Shown: positions 1-6,044 of the stretch, piece after piece | Position numbering within the stretch: the first letter of the stretch is position 1 | Layout of the letters: every line of letters begins with the position of its first letter | Position numbers and translations under genes: made by a program | Notes under the pieces: model-generated | Told to the model about the DNA's origin: nothing | Database searches by the model: none | What the model saw: only the letters and a program-made list of their open reading frames with translations | Assembly (NCBI GenBank): GCA_030837445.1 | Contig: JAUPKM010000114.1 | Location: forward strand, 1 to 13,482 | DNA: 13,482 nt | Direction: 5' to 3' | Source: Actinomycetota bacterium | Lineage (GTDB): Bacteria > Actinomycetota > Actinomycetes > S36-B12 > UBA10799

Positions 1-290
1 GCCCGGCGGGTGTCGGCGGGCGACCGGTCTCCGAGTCCGAGCCAGACCAGGCTTTCCCGATCGTCCAAATCAAGGTCCACCACCGTCACGTCACCGGCGG
101 CCGATCCCGCCTCCCGCCGCGCGAGCAGCCGAGGAATGTCAACACCCAGCCGGGCAGCGGCCTCACCGGCAACCTCAGCCCGGTCCGCCGCCGATCCGCC
201 GATGACCACCACAGGTGCCGCCGTGGTCCAGGGATCGTCACCGATGGCGACTACGTCCAGCGCTCTCAACGGGATGGTGTCGGGGTTCAT
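1..290 (-). CDS. Probable leucyl aminopeptidase (M17), N-terminal part, truncated by window edge
   Basis: The reading frame opens with ATG at 290 and runs off the left edge, giving about 96 residues. The visible part resembles the N-terminal alpha/beta domain of M17 leucyl aminopeptidases: a VVVIGGS strand (about residues 28-34), then a segment ending in SLVWLGLGD (about 82-90) followed by SPADTRR, like the 'GLGk..edlRraaG' stretch that closes this domain in the family. The catalytic zinc-binding domain lies outside the window, so activity cannot be judged. M17 enzymes are cytoplasmic metallopeptidases that remove N-terminal residues from peptides. The start is supported by TACCGT ending 6 nt upstream (297-302), which fits a leaderless transcript. 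GAAGG also lies upstream but only 1 nt from the ATG, too close for a normal ribosome binding site. Identification rests on weak N-terminal similarity; the family is an inference. Confidence 0.6.
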   Translation of the reverse strand, partial: MNPDTIPLRALDVVAIGDDPWTTAAPVVVIGGSAADRAEVAGEAAARLGVDIPRLLARREAGSAAGDVTVVDLDLDDRESLVWLGLGDRSPADTRR

Positions 291-296
291 GCCTTC

Positions 297-302
297 ACGG
301 TA
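297..302 (-). promoter_or_regulatory. -10 element TACCGT for leaderless start at 290
   Basis: On the minus strand TACCGT (TANNNT consensus) is followed by 6 nt and then the ATG at 290. This places the predicted transcription start on or next to the start codon. No clear -35 is visible. The same geometry recurs before dapE and gltA in this window. Confidence 0.5.
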
Positions 303-333
303 GTGGTCCACACTGCGACGCCGGTCGACGCGA

Positions 334-367
334 CACGGCCCCCGGCAAACTGCAGCCGGGGGCCGTG
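334..367 (-). terminator. Strong hairpin downstream of the DUF3117 gene
   Basis: A perfect 13-bp inverted repeat (334-346 with 355-367, arms CACGGCCCCCGGC and GCCGGGGGCCGTG) encloses an 8-nt loop. It starts 22 nt after the stop codon of the DUF3117 gene and lies before the next gene on the same strand. No T-run follows, as is common for terminator-like hairpins in high-GC actinobacteria. It probably separates the two transcripts. Confidence 0.7.
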
Positions 368-388
368 CGGGATCGATTCAGTGAAGAC

Positions 389-553
389 TCAGGAGACGGT
401 GCTCAGCTGCTCACTCAGCGCCTTGGCCTCCTCCGGGGTCATCTCGACGACGAGACGTCCACCGCCCTCCAGTGGCACCCTCATGACGATGCCGCGACCC
501 TCCTTGGTGACCTCGAGCGGGCCATCGCCCGTCCGCGGCTTCATAGCCGCCAT
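389..553 (-). CDS. DUF3117 micro-protein (54 aa)
   Basis: A 54-residue protein beginning MAAMKPRTGDGPLEVTKEGR and containing the block GGGRLVVEMTPEEAKAL. This is an almost exact match to the small, strongly conserved actinobacterial DUF3117 family (Rv1211 in M. tuberculosis). Length is typical of the family. The biochemical function is not known; the protein has no signal peptide or membrane segment. The ATG at 553 is preceded by AAGGGGA (559-565) with 5-nt spacing. A second in-frame ATG (residue 4) is possible but lacks this spacing. The gene is flanked by its own candidate promoter (605-610) and a strong hairpin (334-367), so it is probably monocistronic. Confidence 0.93.
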   Translation of the reverse strand: MAAMKPRTGDGPLEVTKEGRGIVMRVPLEGGGRLVVEMTPEEAKALSEQLSTVS

Positions 554-604
554 AGCGGTCCCCTTCCGTGTCGAACTCGGCGCCTGGCGCCCTGCATTTC
601 ACCC

Positions 605-610
605 ATTATC
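605..610 (-). promoter_or_regulatory. Candidate -10 element GATAAT for the DUF3117 gene
   Basis: On the minus strand GATAAT differs from TATAAT at one base. It lies about 50 bp upstream of the DUF3117 start codon and would give a leader of roughly 45 nt. No good -35 is visible. The predicted leader carries GGCGCC twice (within 579-591), which could form a small hairpin. Confidence 0.35.
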
Positions 611-663
611 CACCATCGTTCCCCCGCTGCGGATGCGAACCGCGAAGCAATGTCGGACCGGGC

Positions 664-1119
664 TCAATTCCGCCCCAGTTCGCCGGCTTCCACCAGCGCC
701 GCGAACTGCTTCAGGGAGTGCTCGACTCCGGCCGCGAACGCCGGCCGCAGGATCAGCCAACCGACCCGTCCCAATTGCCCCAACGGCGGCTGCAAGTGTT
801 CCGACCAGACGAACCGGCTGCGCCCGTGGGGAAGTCCGAAGACCTCCATCACGCCGGAGCCGCGGACGACGTTGCCGGTGTGTTCCACGACTACCCGTCG
901 GTCGTCATCCCATTCGGTGATCACCATGGTGTCGAGGAATCCGAAGCGGCCCAGACCTGACCAGGCCTCCAGTCGGGCGCCCACGCCATGACCGTCGCCG
1001 ACCACCGGACGCACGTCCGTGCCCACCATCCATCGACCTTGCGCGCGCCAATCAGTGAAGGCCCGGAACACGGTGGCGGCATCCGCGTCCACCAACACAT
1101 CGAGTACCAGATTCTTCAC
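664..1119 (-). CDS. SRPBCC-family (START/polyketide-cyclase-like) protein
   Basis: A 151-residue protein with the layout of a single SRPBCC domain: an opening strand with D-A-D-A-A-T-V-F-R-A-F-T-D-W (about residues 11-24), a central run of strands (about 48-110), and a long C-terminal helix containing AAGVEHSLKQFAALVE (about 129-145). These domains form a helix-grip fold with a hydrophobic cavity for lipids, polyketides or other small ligands; the ligand here cannot be told. The GTG start (1119) overlaps the stop of the upstream DivIVA-motif gene by 4 bp (GTGA), so translation is probably coupled. M. tuberculosis carries tagA at about this place, so the partner gene differs. Confidence 0.75.
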   Translation of the reverse strand: MKNLVLDVLVDADAATVFRAFTDWRAQGRWMVGTDVRPVVGDGHGVGARLEAWSGLGRFGFLDTMVITEWDDDRRVVVEHTGNVVRGSGVMEVFGLPHGRSRFVWSEHLQPPLGQLGRVGWLILRPAFAAGVEHSLKQFAALVEAGELGRN

Positions 1120-1454
1120 GGCGCACCAAGCTCAGCGGGTGCTCCCGATTCCGGCCCGGCTAGTTCCGCACCCGGCAGCCCGAGGCCGGGCTCCGCGGCC
1201 GCCTGTGCAGGCGGCTCCAACTGCTCCGCGAGTCGGTCCAGCAACGCATCCACGTCGTCCATCCGGTAGCCGCGGAAGGCCACCGGGAATCGCACCCGCC
1301 GGAGGTCGGTGGATCCGATCGGCCCGGTGGGCATGGCGGCCACCGCCCGATCATGCACTGGATCCGCCACCTCACCGGCACCGGTGAACTTCAGCAGGAT
1401 CACCACCCCGGCGCCAATGACCGCCAGCCCGATAAGGGCAAAAACGACTCCCAT
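1116..1454 (-). CDS. Membrane-anchored protein with a DivIVA-type motif (Rv1209-like)
   Basis: A 112-residue protein. Residues 1-22 (GVVFALIGLAVIGAGVVILL) form one transmembrane segment. Residues about 51-79 contain RVRFPVAFRGYRMDDVDALL, matching the DivIVA N-terminal signature (F...xxxGYxxxxVDxxLD). The tail (80-112) is rich in Ala, Pro and Gly, with no long coiled coil. True DivIVA/Wag31 proteins are soluble coiled-coil polar scaffolds; this short TM-plus-motif form is a separate actinobacterial type resembling Rv1209. The motif could contact membranes or a polar growth partner, but that is inference. The ATG at 1454 is preceded by AGGAGG about 10 nt upstream. First gene of a two-gene unit with the SRPBCC gene; divergent from folP2. 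Confidence 0.8.
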   Translation of the reverse strand: MGVVFALIGLAVIGAGVVILLKFTGAGEVADPVHDRAVAAMPTGPIGSTDLRRVRFPVAFRGYRMDDVDALLDRLAEQLEPPAQAAAEPGLGLPGAELAGPESGAPAELGAP

Positions 1455-1499
1455 AGTGAATGGTCCTCCTCAATGGCCACCCGCGTCTGCACGCGCGGC

Positions 1500-1526
1500 T
1501 CGTGCACAATCGTGCCACGATCGTGC
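1500..1526. repeat. 11-bp tandem repeat / possible operator between the DivIVA-motif gene and folP2
   Basis: Two adjoining 11-bp copies CAC(A/G)ATCGTGC occupy 1505-1515 and 1516-1526, and TCGTGC also occurs at 1500-1505. The three TCGTGC cores start at 1500, 1510 and 1521, about one DNA helical turn apart. The second copy contains a perfect 10-bp palindrome, CACGATCGTG (1516-1525). It lies in the 105-bp divergent intergenic region, where a regulator of either or both genes would bind. No regulator is identified. Confidence 0.45.
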
Positions 1527-1547
1527 GACACCATCACCGACGCCACG

Positions 1548-1555
1548 AAAGGGAG
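1548..1555 (+). promoter_or_regulatory. Ribosome binding site fixing the folP2 start
   Basis: AAAGGGAG lies 4 nt before GTG at 1560. The frame stays open upstream to an ATG at 1353, but that stretch crosses the divergent gene and has no family similarity, so this site decides the start. Confidence 0.7.
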
Positions 1556-1559
1556 TCCT

Positions 1560-2420
1560 GTGCTCACGTTCGGCAGTCGAGCATTTCCGCCTTCCGCGAC
1601 GTTGGTGATGGCGATCATCAACCGCACCCCCGACTCGTTCTACGACCGGGGGGCCACCTGGGATGACGGACCTGCCTTGGACCGGCTTGACCGGGTTGTG
1701 GCGGAGGGGGCCGACATCGTCGACGTCGGCGGGGTCAAGGCTGCCCCGGGCACGGAGGTGGAGCCGAGCGAGGAGGTTCGCAGGGTCGCCGGTTTCGTCG
1801 CCAAGGCCCGGGAACGGTACCCGGACCTTGTGATCAGCGTCGACACCTACCGGTCCGAGGTTGCCCGGGCGGTGGCCACTGAGGGTGCCGACATCCTCAA
1901 TGATGCCTGGGGCGGCCGGGATCCCCAGGTTGCCCAAGTGGCCGCCGAGTATCGGCTGGGCCTCGTGTGCACACACGCCGGCGGGGTCGAGCCTCGTACC
2001 CGTCCACACCGGGTCCGGTACAGCGACGTCGTCGCCGATGCGATCGCCCGAACGGTCTCCGAGGCCGAGCGGGCGGTCGACCTCGGGGTGCCGCGGGATT
2101 CGATCGTGATCGATCCGGGCCACGACTTCGGCAAGAACACCAGGCAATCGTTGATAGTGACCCGCGGAACGCCGGATCTTGTGGCGACCGGCTGGCCGGT
2201 GCTGATGTCACTGTCCAACAAGGACTTCGTCGGGGAAGTGCTGGACCGGCCGGTCGGCGAGCGGCTGGTGGGGACGTTGGCCGCCACAGCCGTCTGCGCC
2301 TGGCTGGGTGCGCGGGTCTTCCGGGTGCATGAGGTCGCAGAGACCCGGCAGACCCTCGACATGGTGGCCGCCATCGCGGGCACCGCACAGCCACGGGTCT
2401 CGGTCCGCGGGCTGGCTTAG
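1560..2420 (+). CDS. folP2: FolP2-type dihydropteroate synthase homolog
   Basis: A 286-residue TIM-barrel protein of the pterin-binding family. Visible motifs: NRTPDSF (21-27), DVGGVKAAPG (55-64), SVDT with Asp95, NDAWGG (114-119), IDPGHDFGKN (184-193), LSNKDFVGE (218-226), RVHEV (255-259) and a C-terminal VRGLA. The D95/N114/D185 positions and the GGVK, NDAWGG and SNKD variants match mycobacterial FolP2 (Rv1207) rather than FolP1. True DHPS condenses 6-hydroxymethyl-dihydropterin diphosphate with p-aminobenzoate; in the canonical enzyme the late loop reads SRKxxxG, while this protein has SNKDFVG. Mycobacterial FolP2 has been reported to lack clear DHPS activity, so the pterin fold is secure but the reaction is not. 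It ends 15 bp from the convergent LOG gene. Confidence 0.85.
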   Translation: MLTFGSRAFPPSATLVMAIINRTPDSFYDRGATWDDGPALDRLDRVVAEGADIVDVGGVKAAPGTEVEPSEEVRRVAGFVAKARERYPDLVISVDTYRSEVARAVATEGADILNDAWGGRDPQVAQVAAEYRLGLVCTHAGGVEPRTRPHRVRYSDVVADAIARTVSEAERAVDLGVPRDSIVIDPGHDFGKNTRQSLIVTRGTPDLVATGWPVLMSLSNKDFVGEVLDRPVGERLVGTLAATAVCAWLGARVFRVHEVAETRQTLDMVAAIAGTAQPRVSVRGLA

Positions 2421-2435
2421 CCGAGCACGACCCGG

Positions 2436-3074
2436 TCAGTCCGCCTCCAGCTCCAATTCGACCTCGGGTCGTCCCACCGGGCGATCCGGAAGCGCGGCCG
2501 ATCGCCCCTCACCTGCCTGCCAGGCCGCCTCGATCACATCCAGCGCCGCCGCGGGCGTGGTGGCCCAATGCACCTCTGCGGCGACCACCGCCGAGGTGAA
2601 GCCAGCCGCGACAAGGTGCTCCAGGAGGGCTCGCAGCGCAGCGAAATCCTGCCACGGGTCCAACACCACGATGGGCTTGCGGTGTAGTCCCAAACTCCGC
2701 GCGACCCACGCCTCGAGGAACTCCTCCAACGTCCCGATCCCTCCGGGCAGCACCAGGAAGGCATCGGATCGACGATCCATCTGCGCCTTTCGATCTCGCA
2801 TCCCATCGGTCACGACCAGTTCATCGGACTCGGTGTCGGCGACTTCCCATCCCATCAGCGCGGACGGGATTACTCCAACCGTCCGGGAGCCGTTCAGTCG
2901 GGCGGCCCTTACCAAGGCGCCCATCGACGACACCCGACCGCCACCGGAGACCAGTTCGAGCCGCCGCCTCCCCAGCTCAGCACCCACCTGGGCGGCGAGC
3001 TCGCGGTACCGATCATCGATTGCTTCGCTGGCCGCGCAGAATACGCATACAGCTCTCGGCCTGAGTCGGCTCAT
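2436..3074 (-). CDS. LOG-family (TIGR00730) Rossmann nucleotide phosphoribohydrolase, short paralog
   Basis: A 212-residue protein of the LOG family, which hydrolyses nucleoside 5'-monophosphates to free base and ribose 5-phosphate, including cytokinin ribotides in plants and some actinobacteria. Seen: N-terminal strand VCVFCAASEA (9-18), a GGG turn (SGGGRVSSMG, 43-52), the RK pair in GMRDRKAQM (91-99) and the signature PGGIGTLEE (110-118) with the expected Glu. Length is typical (about 190-210). The glycine loop is less canonical than the usual GGG.xGLMG. The ATG overlaps the stop of the upstream longer paralog by 4 bp. This is the Rv1205-like copy next to folP2. Substrate is not known. Older 'lysine decarboxylase' labels for this family are wrong. 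Confidence 0.88.
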   Translation of the reverse strand: MSRLRPRAVCVFCAASEAIDDRYRELAAQVGAELGRRRLELVSGGGRVSSMGALVRAARLNGSRTVGVIPSALMGWEVADTESDELVVTDGMRDRKAQMDRRSDAFLVLPGGIGTLEEFLEAWVARSLGLHRKPIVVLDPWQDFAALRALLEHLVAAGFTSAVVAAEVHWATTPAAALDVIEAAWQAGEGRSAALPDRPVGRPEVELELEAD

Positions 3075-3946
3075 CGAAGTGTCCCTGAGACCCCGCGGCG
3101 GATCAGCGAGGCTGCCTCCGCGATGTCGTCGGTGACATGGATCAGGTCCAAATCCGACCTGCCGATCTTGCCCTCGGCGAGAGCTGCCGACCGAAGCCAG
3201 TCGAGTAGCCCCTGCCAGTACTCGGTGCCGAGGAGCACGACTGGGAAGGATGTGATCTTGTGGGTCTGAACCAGCGTGAGGGATTCGAAGACCTCGTCCA
3301 ACGTGCCGAATCCGCCTGGAAAGACGACGAAACCCTGGGAGTACTTGACGAAGCAGGTCTTGCGCACGAAGAAGTATCGGAAGTTGATACCGAGGTCCAG
3401 ATACTGGTTGAGGGTCTGTTCGAACGGCAATTCGATTCCCAACCCGATCGATAATCCGCCCGCCTCCCAGGCGCCCCGGTTGGCGGCCTCCATGACTCCG
3501 GGACCGCCGCCGGTGATGATCGCGAATCCGTCGTCGGCGAGGGCGTGCGCCAACTCCGTAGCCGCGCGGTATTCCGGGTGGTCGCTGGCAGTGCGGGCGC
3601 TGCCGAACACGGCGATCGCGGGGCCGATGTCGGCCAGCGCCCCGAAACCCTCAACAAACTCGGCTTGGATTCGCAACACCCGCCACGGGTCGGTGTGGAC
3701 CCACTCGGCCGCTCCCCGGGAGTCGAGCAACCGCTGGTCGAAGGTCGTCCGGGTGACCTTCTGCCGCCGCGCGACGGCGGGGCCGCGGAACCGGGCCCCG
3801 CTGCCAGGCTCCCGCCAACTCCCCTCAGGTCGCCAGTCAGATGATGCGATCGCCTCATCCAGCGGCGGCAGGGTTGCCGAGTCAGCCGACTGGGTCGGCA
3901 CCGTGGGGTCAGGCGAATCCGGAGCGCCCGGGCTTCGGTCGGTCAT
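3071..3946 (-). CDS. LOG-family (TIGR00730) protein with N-terminal extension, long paralog
   Basis: A 291-residue LOG protein. Residues 1 to about 60 are a Pro/Ser/Asp-rich, probably disordered tail. Then comes VTRTTFDQRLLDSRGAAEWV (about 64-83), followed by DPWRVLRIQAEFVEGFGALA, characteristic of the long actinobacterial branch. The Rossmann core has AVFGSART (about 112-119), GGGPGVMEAANRGAWEAGG (146-164), RK at 195-196 and PGGFGTLDE (210-218). All expected catalytic motifs are present. The ATG at 3946 overlaps the dapE stop (ATGA); an in-frame ATG at 3961 with GAGG about 10 nt upstream is an alternative adding 5 residues. It lies directly behind dapE, as in other actinobacteria, and is translationally coupled on both sides. 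Substrate unknown. Confidence 0.88.
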   Translation of the reverse strand: MTDRSPGAPDSPDPTVPTQSADSATLPPLDEAIASSDWRPEGSWREPGSGARFRGPAVARRQKVTRTTFDQRLLDSRGAAEWVHTDPWRVLRIQAEFVEGFGALADIGPAIAVFGSARTASDHPEYRAATELAHALADDGFAIITGGGPGVMEAANRGAWEAGGLSIGLGIELPFEQTLNQYLDLGINFRYFFVRKTCFVKYSQGFVVFPGGFGTLDEVFESLTLVQTHKITSFPVVLLGTEYWQGLLDWLRSAALAEGKIGRSDLDLIHVTDDIAEAASLIRRGVSGTLR

Positions 3947-5073
3947 CCCGGCGCCAGCCATCGCCGGAGTGCCTCGAACACGTCGATCAGGTCTGCGACC
4001 GGCACGAACTCCTCACGGGTGTGCGCTAGCGTCGGCGAGCCAGGGCCGAAGTTGACCGCAGGCACACCCAGCGCGGCGAACCGGGCAACGTCGGTCCAGC
4101 CGAATTTTGGCCGCGGTACCGCTCCGGTCGCGGTGATGAACTCCCGGCTAGCAGGGTGCTCCAGCCCTGGTGGTGCCCCACCGATGTTGTCCAACACAGT
4201 GATCTCGAAACCGCCGAACACCTGCTGAACATGCTGCAGCGCGTCGTCCGGGGACAGGTCCGGCGCGTAGCGGTAGTTGACTGTCACCCGACACTCGTCC
4301 GGGATCACGTTCGTCGCGGAGCCGCCGGACACGAGCACGGCGTTGAGGCCCTCCCGGTACTCCAAGCCATCGATCGCCACCGTCCGCGGCTGGTAGCGGG
4401 CCAGCCGGTCGAGGATTTCGTGGGCAGCGTGGATGGCGTTCTCTCCGAGCCAGGACCGGGCGCTGTGGGCGCGACGGCCACGAACCGTGACCGCCACCCG
4501 CAACGTCCCCTGGCAGCCCGCTTCGACCCCGGCTCCGGACGGTTCCATCAACACCGCCAGGTCAACATCGTCCAGCAGGTCCGGTCGCAACCGCGCCACA
4601 TGACCCAGGCCGTTGTGTTCGGCGGCGATCTCCTCCCCGGAGTAGAACACGTAGGTCACGTCCCGGATGGTGTCACGCAGATCGTGCGCACATTTCAGGG
4701 CCACCGCGACCCCGCCCTTCATGTCACAGGCCCCGAGGCCGTAGATGCGATCCGCGGGTGCCTCCGCAACCCCGTCGACGCCCACCAGCGGAACTGGCTC
4801 GCCGGCGACTACGTAGCTGGCACGGTCGTTGCCGGCGGCCGGAACGGTGTCCAGGTGGCCGCCGAGCAGCACCCTCTCGTCGCGGCCCCAGTGGGTTCGG
4901 GCTACGACTGTGTCACCGATTCGGTCGACGAGCAGATGGCCCAACGGGTCCAGCGCTTGCTGCACCAGGTCCGCCAACCGGGCTTCTGCCTGCGACTCGC
5001 TCGGGATGTCAATGAGGGCCATGGTGAGTTGCGCGACGTCAAGGGAGAGGTCAAGGGCGTTGGGGCCGGTCAC
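3943..5073 (-). CDS. dapE: Succinyl-diaminopimelate desuccinylase
   Basis: A 376-residue M20-family zinc hydrolase that converts N-succinyl-LL-2,6-diaminopimelate to LL-diaminopimelate and succinate in the cytoplasm. Metal and catalytic residues are visible: HLDTVP (His73, Asp75), CDMKGG (Asp117), YSGEE (Glu147 general base, Glu148), MEPSG (Glu177) and AHTREEF (His351). The dimerisation domain contains GCQGTLR and TNVIPDE. Length fits the actinobacterial DapE family. The GTG start at 5073 is chosen because the N-terminus LDLSLDV..LTMALIDIPSES aligns with mycobacterial DapE, and because TACGGT ends 6 nt upstream; there is no Shine-Dalgarno sequence. Heads a three-gene unit with two LOG genes and is divergent from dapD, whose start codon is only 18 bp away. 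Confidence 0.93.
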   Translation of the reverse strand: MTGPNALDLSLDVAQLTMALIDIPSESQAEARLADLVQQALDPLGHLLVDRIGDTVVARTHWGRDERVLLGGHLDTVPAAGNDRASYVVAGEPVPLVGVDGVAEAPADRIYGLGACDMKGGVAVALKCAHDLRDTIRDVTYVFYSGEEIAAEHNGLGHVARLRPDLLDDVDLAVLMEPSGAGVEAGCQGTLRVAVTVRGRRAHSARSWLGENAIHAAHEILDRLARYQPRTVAIDGLEYREGLNAVLVSGGSATNVIPDECRVTVNYRYAPDLSPDDALQHVQQVFGGFEITVLDNIGGAPPGLEHPASREFITATGAVPRPKFGWTDVARFAALGVPAVNFGPGSPTLAHTREEFVPVADLIDVFEALRRWLAPG

Positions 5074-5078
5074 CTGAC

Positions 5079-5085
5079 TACCGTA
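5079..5085. promoter_or_regulatory. Shared symmetric -10 element for divergent leaderless dapE and dapD
   Basis: TACCGTA reads TACCGT on the plus strand (5079-5084, 7 nt before the dapD GTG) and TACGGT on the minus strand (5085-5080, 6 nt before the dapE GTG). Both match TANNNT at the distance expected for a transcript beginning at the start codon. Only 18 bp separate the two start codons, and neither gene has a convincing Shine-Dalgarno sequence. Any -35 contacts would lie inside the opposite gene; none stands out. Confidence 0.6.
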
Positions 5086-5091
5086 GCCTGC

Positions 5092-6024
5092 GTGAACACA
5101 CTCCTGCAGTCACCAGCAGCTGGTATCGGCCTGGCCACCTTCCAGGGCGAGGAACTGCTCGACGTCTGGTATCCCCAACCTTCACTGACCAAGAATCCGG
5201 TCGACACCACCAGCCTCGGCGCCGGCATCGGAACCGATCCGGTGCGCCACACCCGTAGTTCCACCCTGGTGACCACGATCGACGACTTATCCGCTCCGCC
5301 GGTCGACGCCGCCGACGTCTACCTTCGCCTCCACCTGCTGTCACATCGGCTGGTCGCACCCCGAACCGTCAACCTCGACGGCATCTTCGGGCTACTCCCC
5401 AACGTCGCCTGGACCACCCTCGGGCCGGTATCTGTGCCGGAACTCCCTGCGGCGCAACTCCGGGCCCGGACCCATGGCGGTGGGCTGCACCTGCTCGGGG
5501 TGGACAAATTCCCCCGGATGCTCGACTACGTCGTGCCATCAGGGGTACGGATCGCCGACGCCGGTCGGGTGCGACTCGGCGCCCACCTGGCAGCCGGCAC
5601 CACAGTGATGCACGAGGGGTTCTGCAACTTCAACGCGGGGACCCTGGGCGCGTCTATGGTCGAGGGTCGGATCTCGGCCGGGGTGGTGGTCGGCGATGGC
5701 AGTGATATCGGCGGTGGGGCCAGCATCATGGGCACGCTGTCCGGGGGCGGCAGCCAGGTGATCTCGATCGGACGCGGTTGCCTGGTAGGCGCCAACGCGG
5801 GGATCGGTATCAGCCTAGGAGACGGTTGTGTGGTCGAGGCTGGTTGCTACGTGACCGCCGGTTCCAAGCTCACGATGCCCGACGGTGAGGTGCTCAAGGG
5901 ATCGGCATTGTCGGGCGCCGACAACCTGCTGTTCCGGCGGAACTCCGTCACCGGTGCGCTGGAGGTGCTGCCCCGGACCGGTTCGTGGGGTGGACTGAAT
6001 GAACATCTGCATGTGAACGACTGA
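5092..6024 (+). CDS. dapD: 2,3,4,5-tetrahydropyridine-2,6-dicarboxylate N-succinyltransferase
   Basis: A 310-residue enzyme that transfers succinyl from succinyl-CoA to tetrahydrodipicolinate, the entry step of the succinylase branch of lysine/DAP synthesis; the family acts as a trimer. It is the actinobacterial type, close to M. tuberculosis DapD (317 aa). Shared blocks include LRLHLLSHRLVAP (78-90), GVDKFPRMLDYVVP (136-149), GTTVMHEGFCNFNAGTLGAS (169-188), MVEGRISAG (189-197) with the catalytic-type Glu191, and the left-handed beta-helix stretch through GGGASIMGTLSGGG. C-terminal FRRNSVTG and LNEHLH are also conserved. The GTG at 5092 is chosen from this alignment (GIGLAT at 11-16). The long in-frame extension upstream lies antisense to dapE. 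No Shine-Dalgarno; probably leaderless. Confidence 0.95.
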   Translation: MNTLLQSPAAGIGLATFQGEELLDVWYPQPSLTKNPVDTTSLGAGIGTDPVRHTRSSTLVTTIDDLSAPPVDAADVYLRLHLLSHRLVAPRTVNLDGIFGLLPNVAWTTLGPVSVPELPAAQLRARTHGGGLHLLGVDKFPRMLDYVVPSGVRIADAGRVRLGAHLAAGTTVMHEGFCNFNAGTLGASMVEGRISAGVVVGDGSDIGGGASIMGTLSGGGSQVISIGRGCLVGANAGIGISLGDGCVVEAGCYVTAGSKLTMPDGEVLKGSALSGADNLLFRRNSVTGALEVLPRTGSWGGLNEHLHVND

Positions 6025-6044
6025 GCTCAGCCGACCCCTGACTC

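Noticed and set aside
1470..2147. A 225-codon open frame antisense to folP2
   Set aside because: It is a shadow frame over conserved FolP2 motifs, with no domain or ribosome binding site.
2436..3961. LOG genes as lysine decarboxylases, attractive because of the lysine genes nearby
   Set aside because: PGGxGTxxE Rossmann proteins were historically misnamed this way. They lack a PLP-dependent decarboxylase fold and act on nucleotides.
4156..5091. A 312-codon in-frame upstream extension of dapD
   Set aside because: It lies wholly antisense to dapE, has no family similarity, and DapD homology begins just after GTG 5092.
6021..6030. CTGAGCTCAG palindrome at the dapD stop codon
   Set aside because: A 10-bp palindrome with no loop or T-run, in a 20-bp convergent gap; too short to call a terminator or operator.
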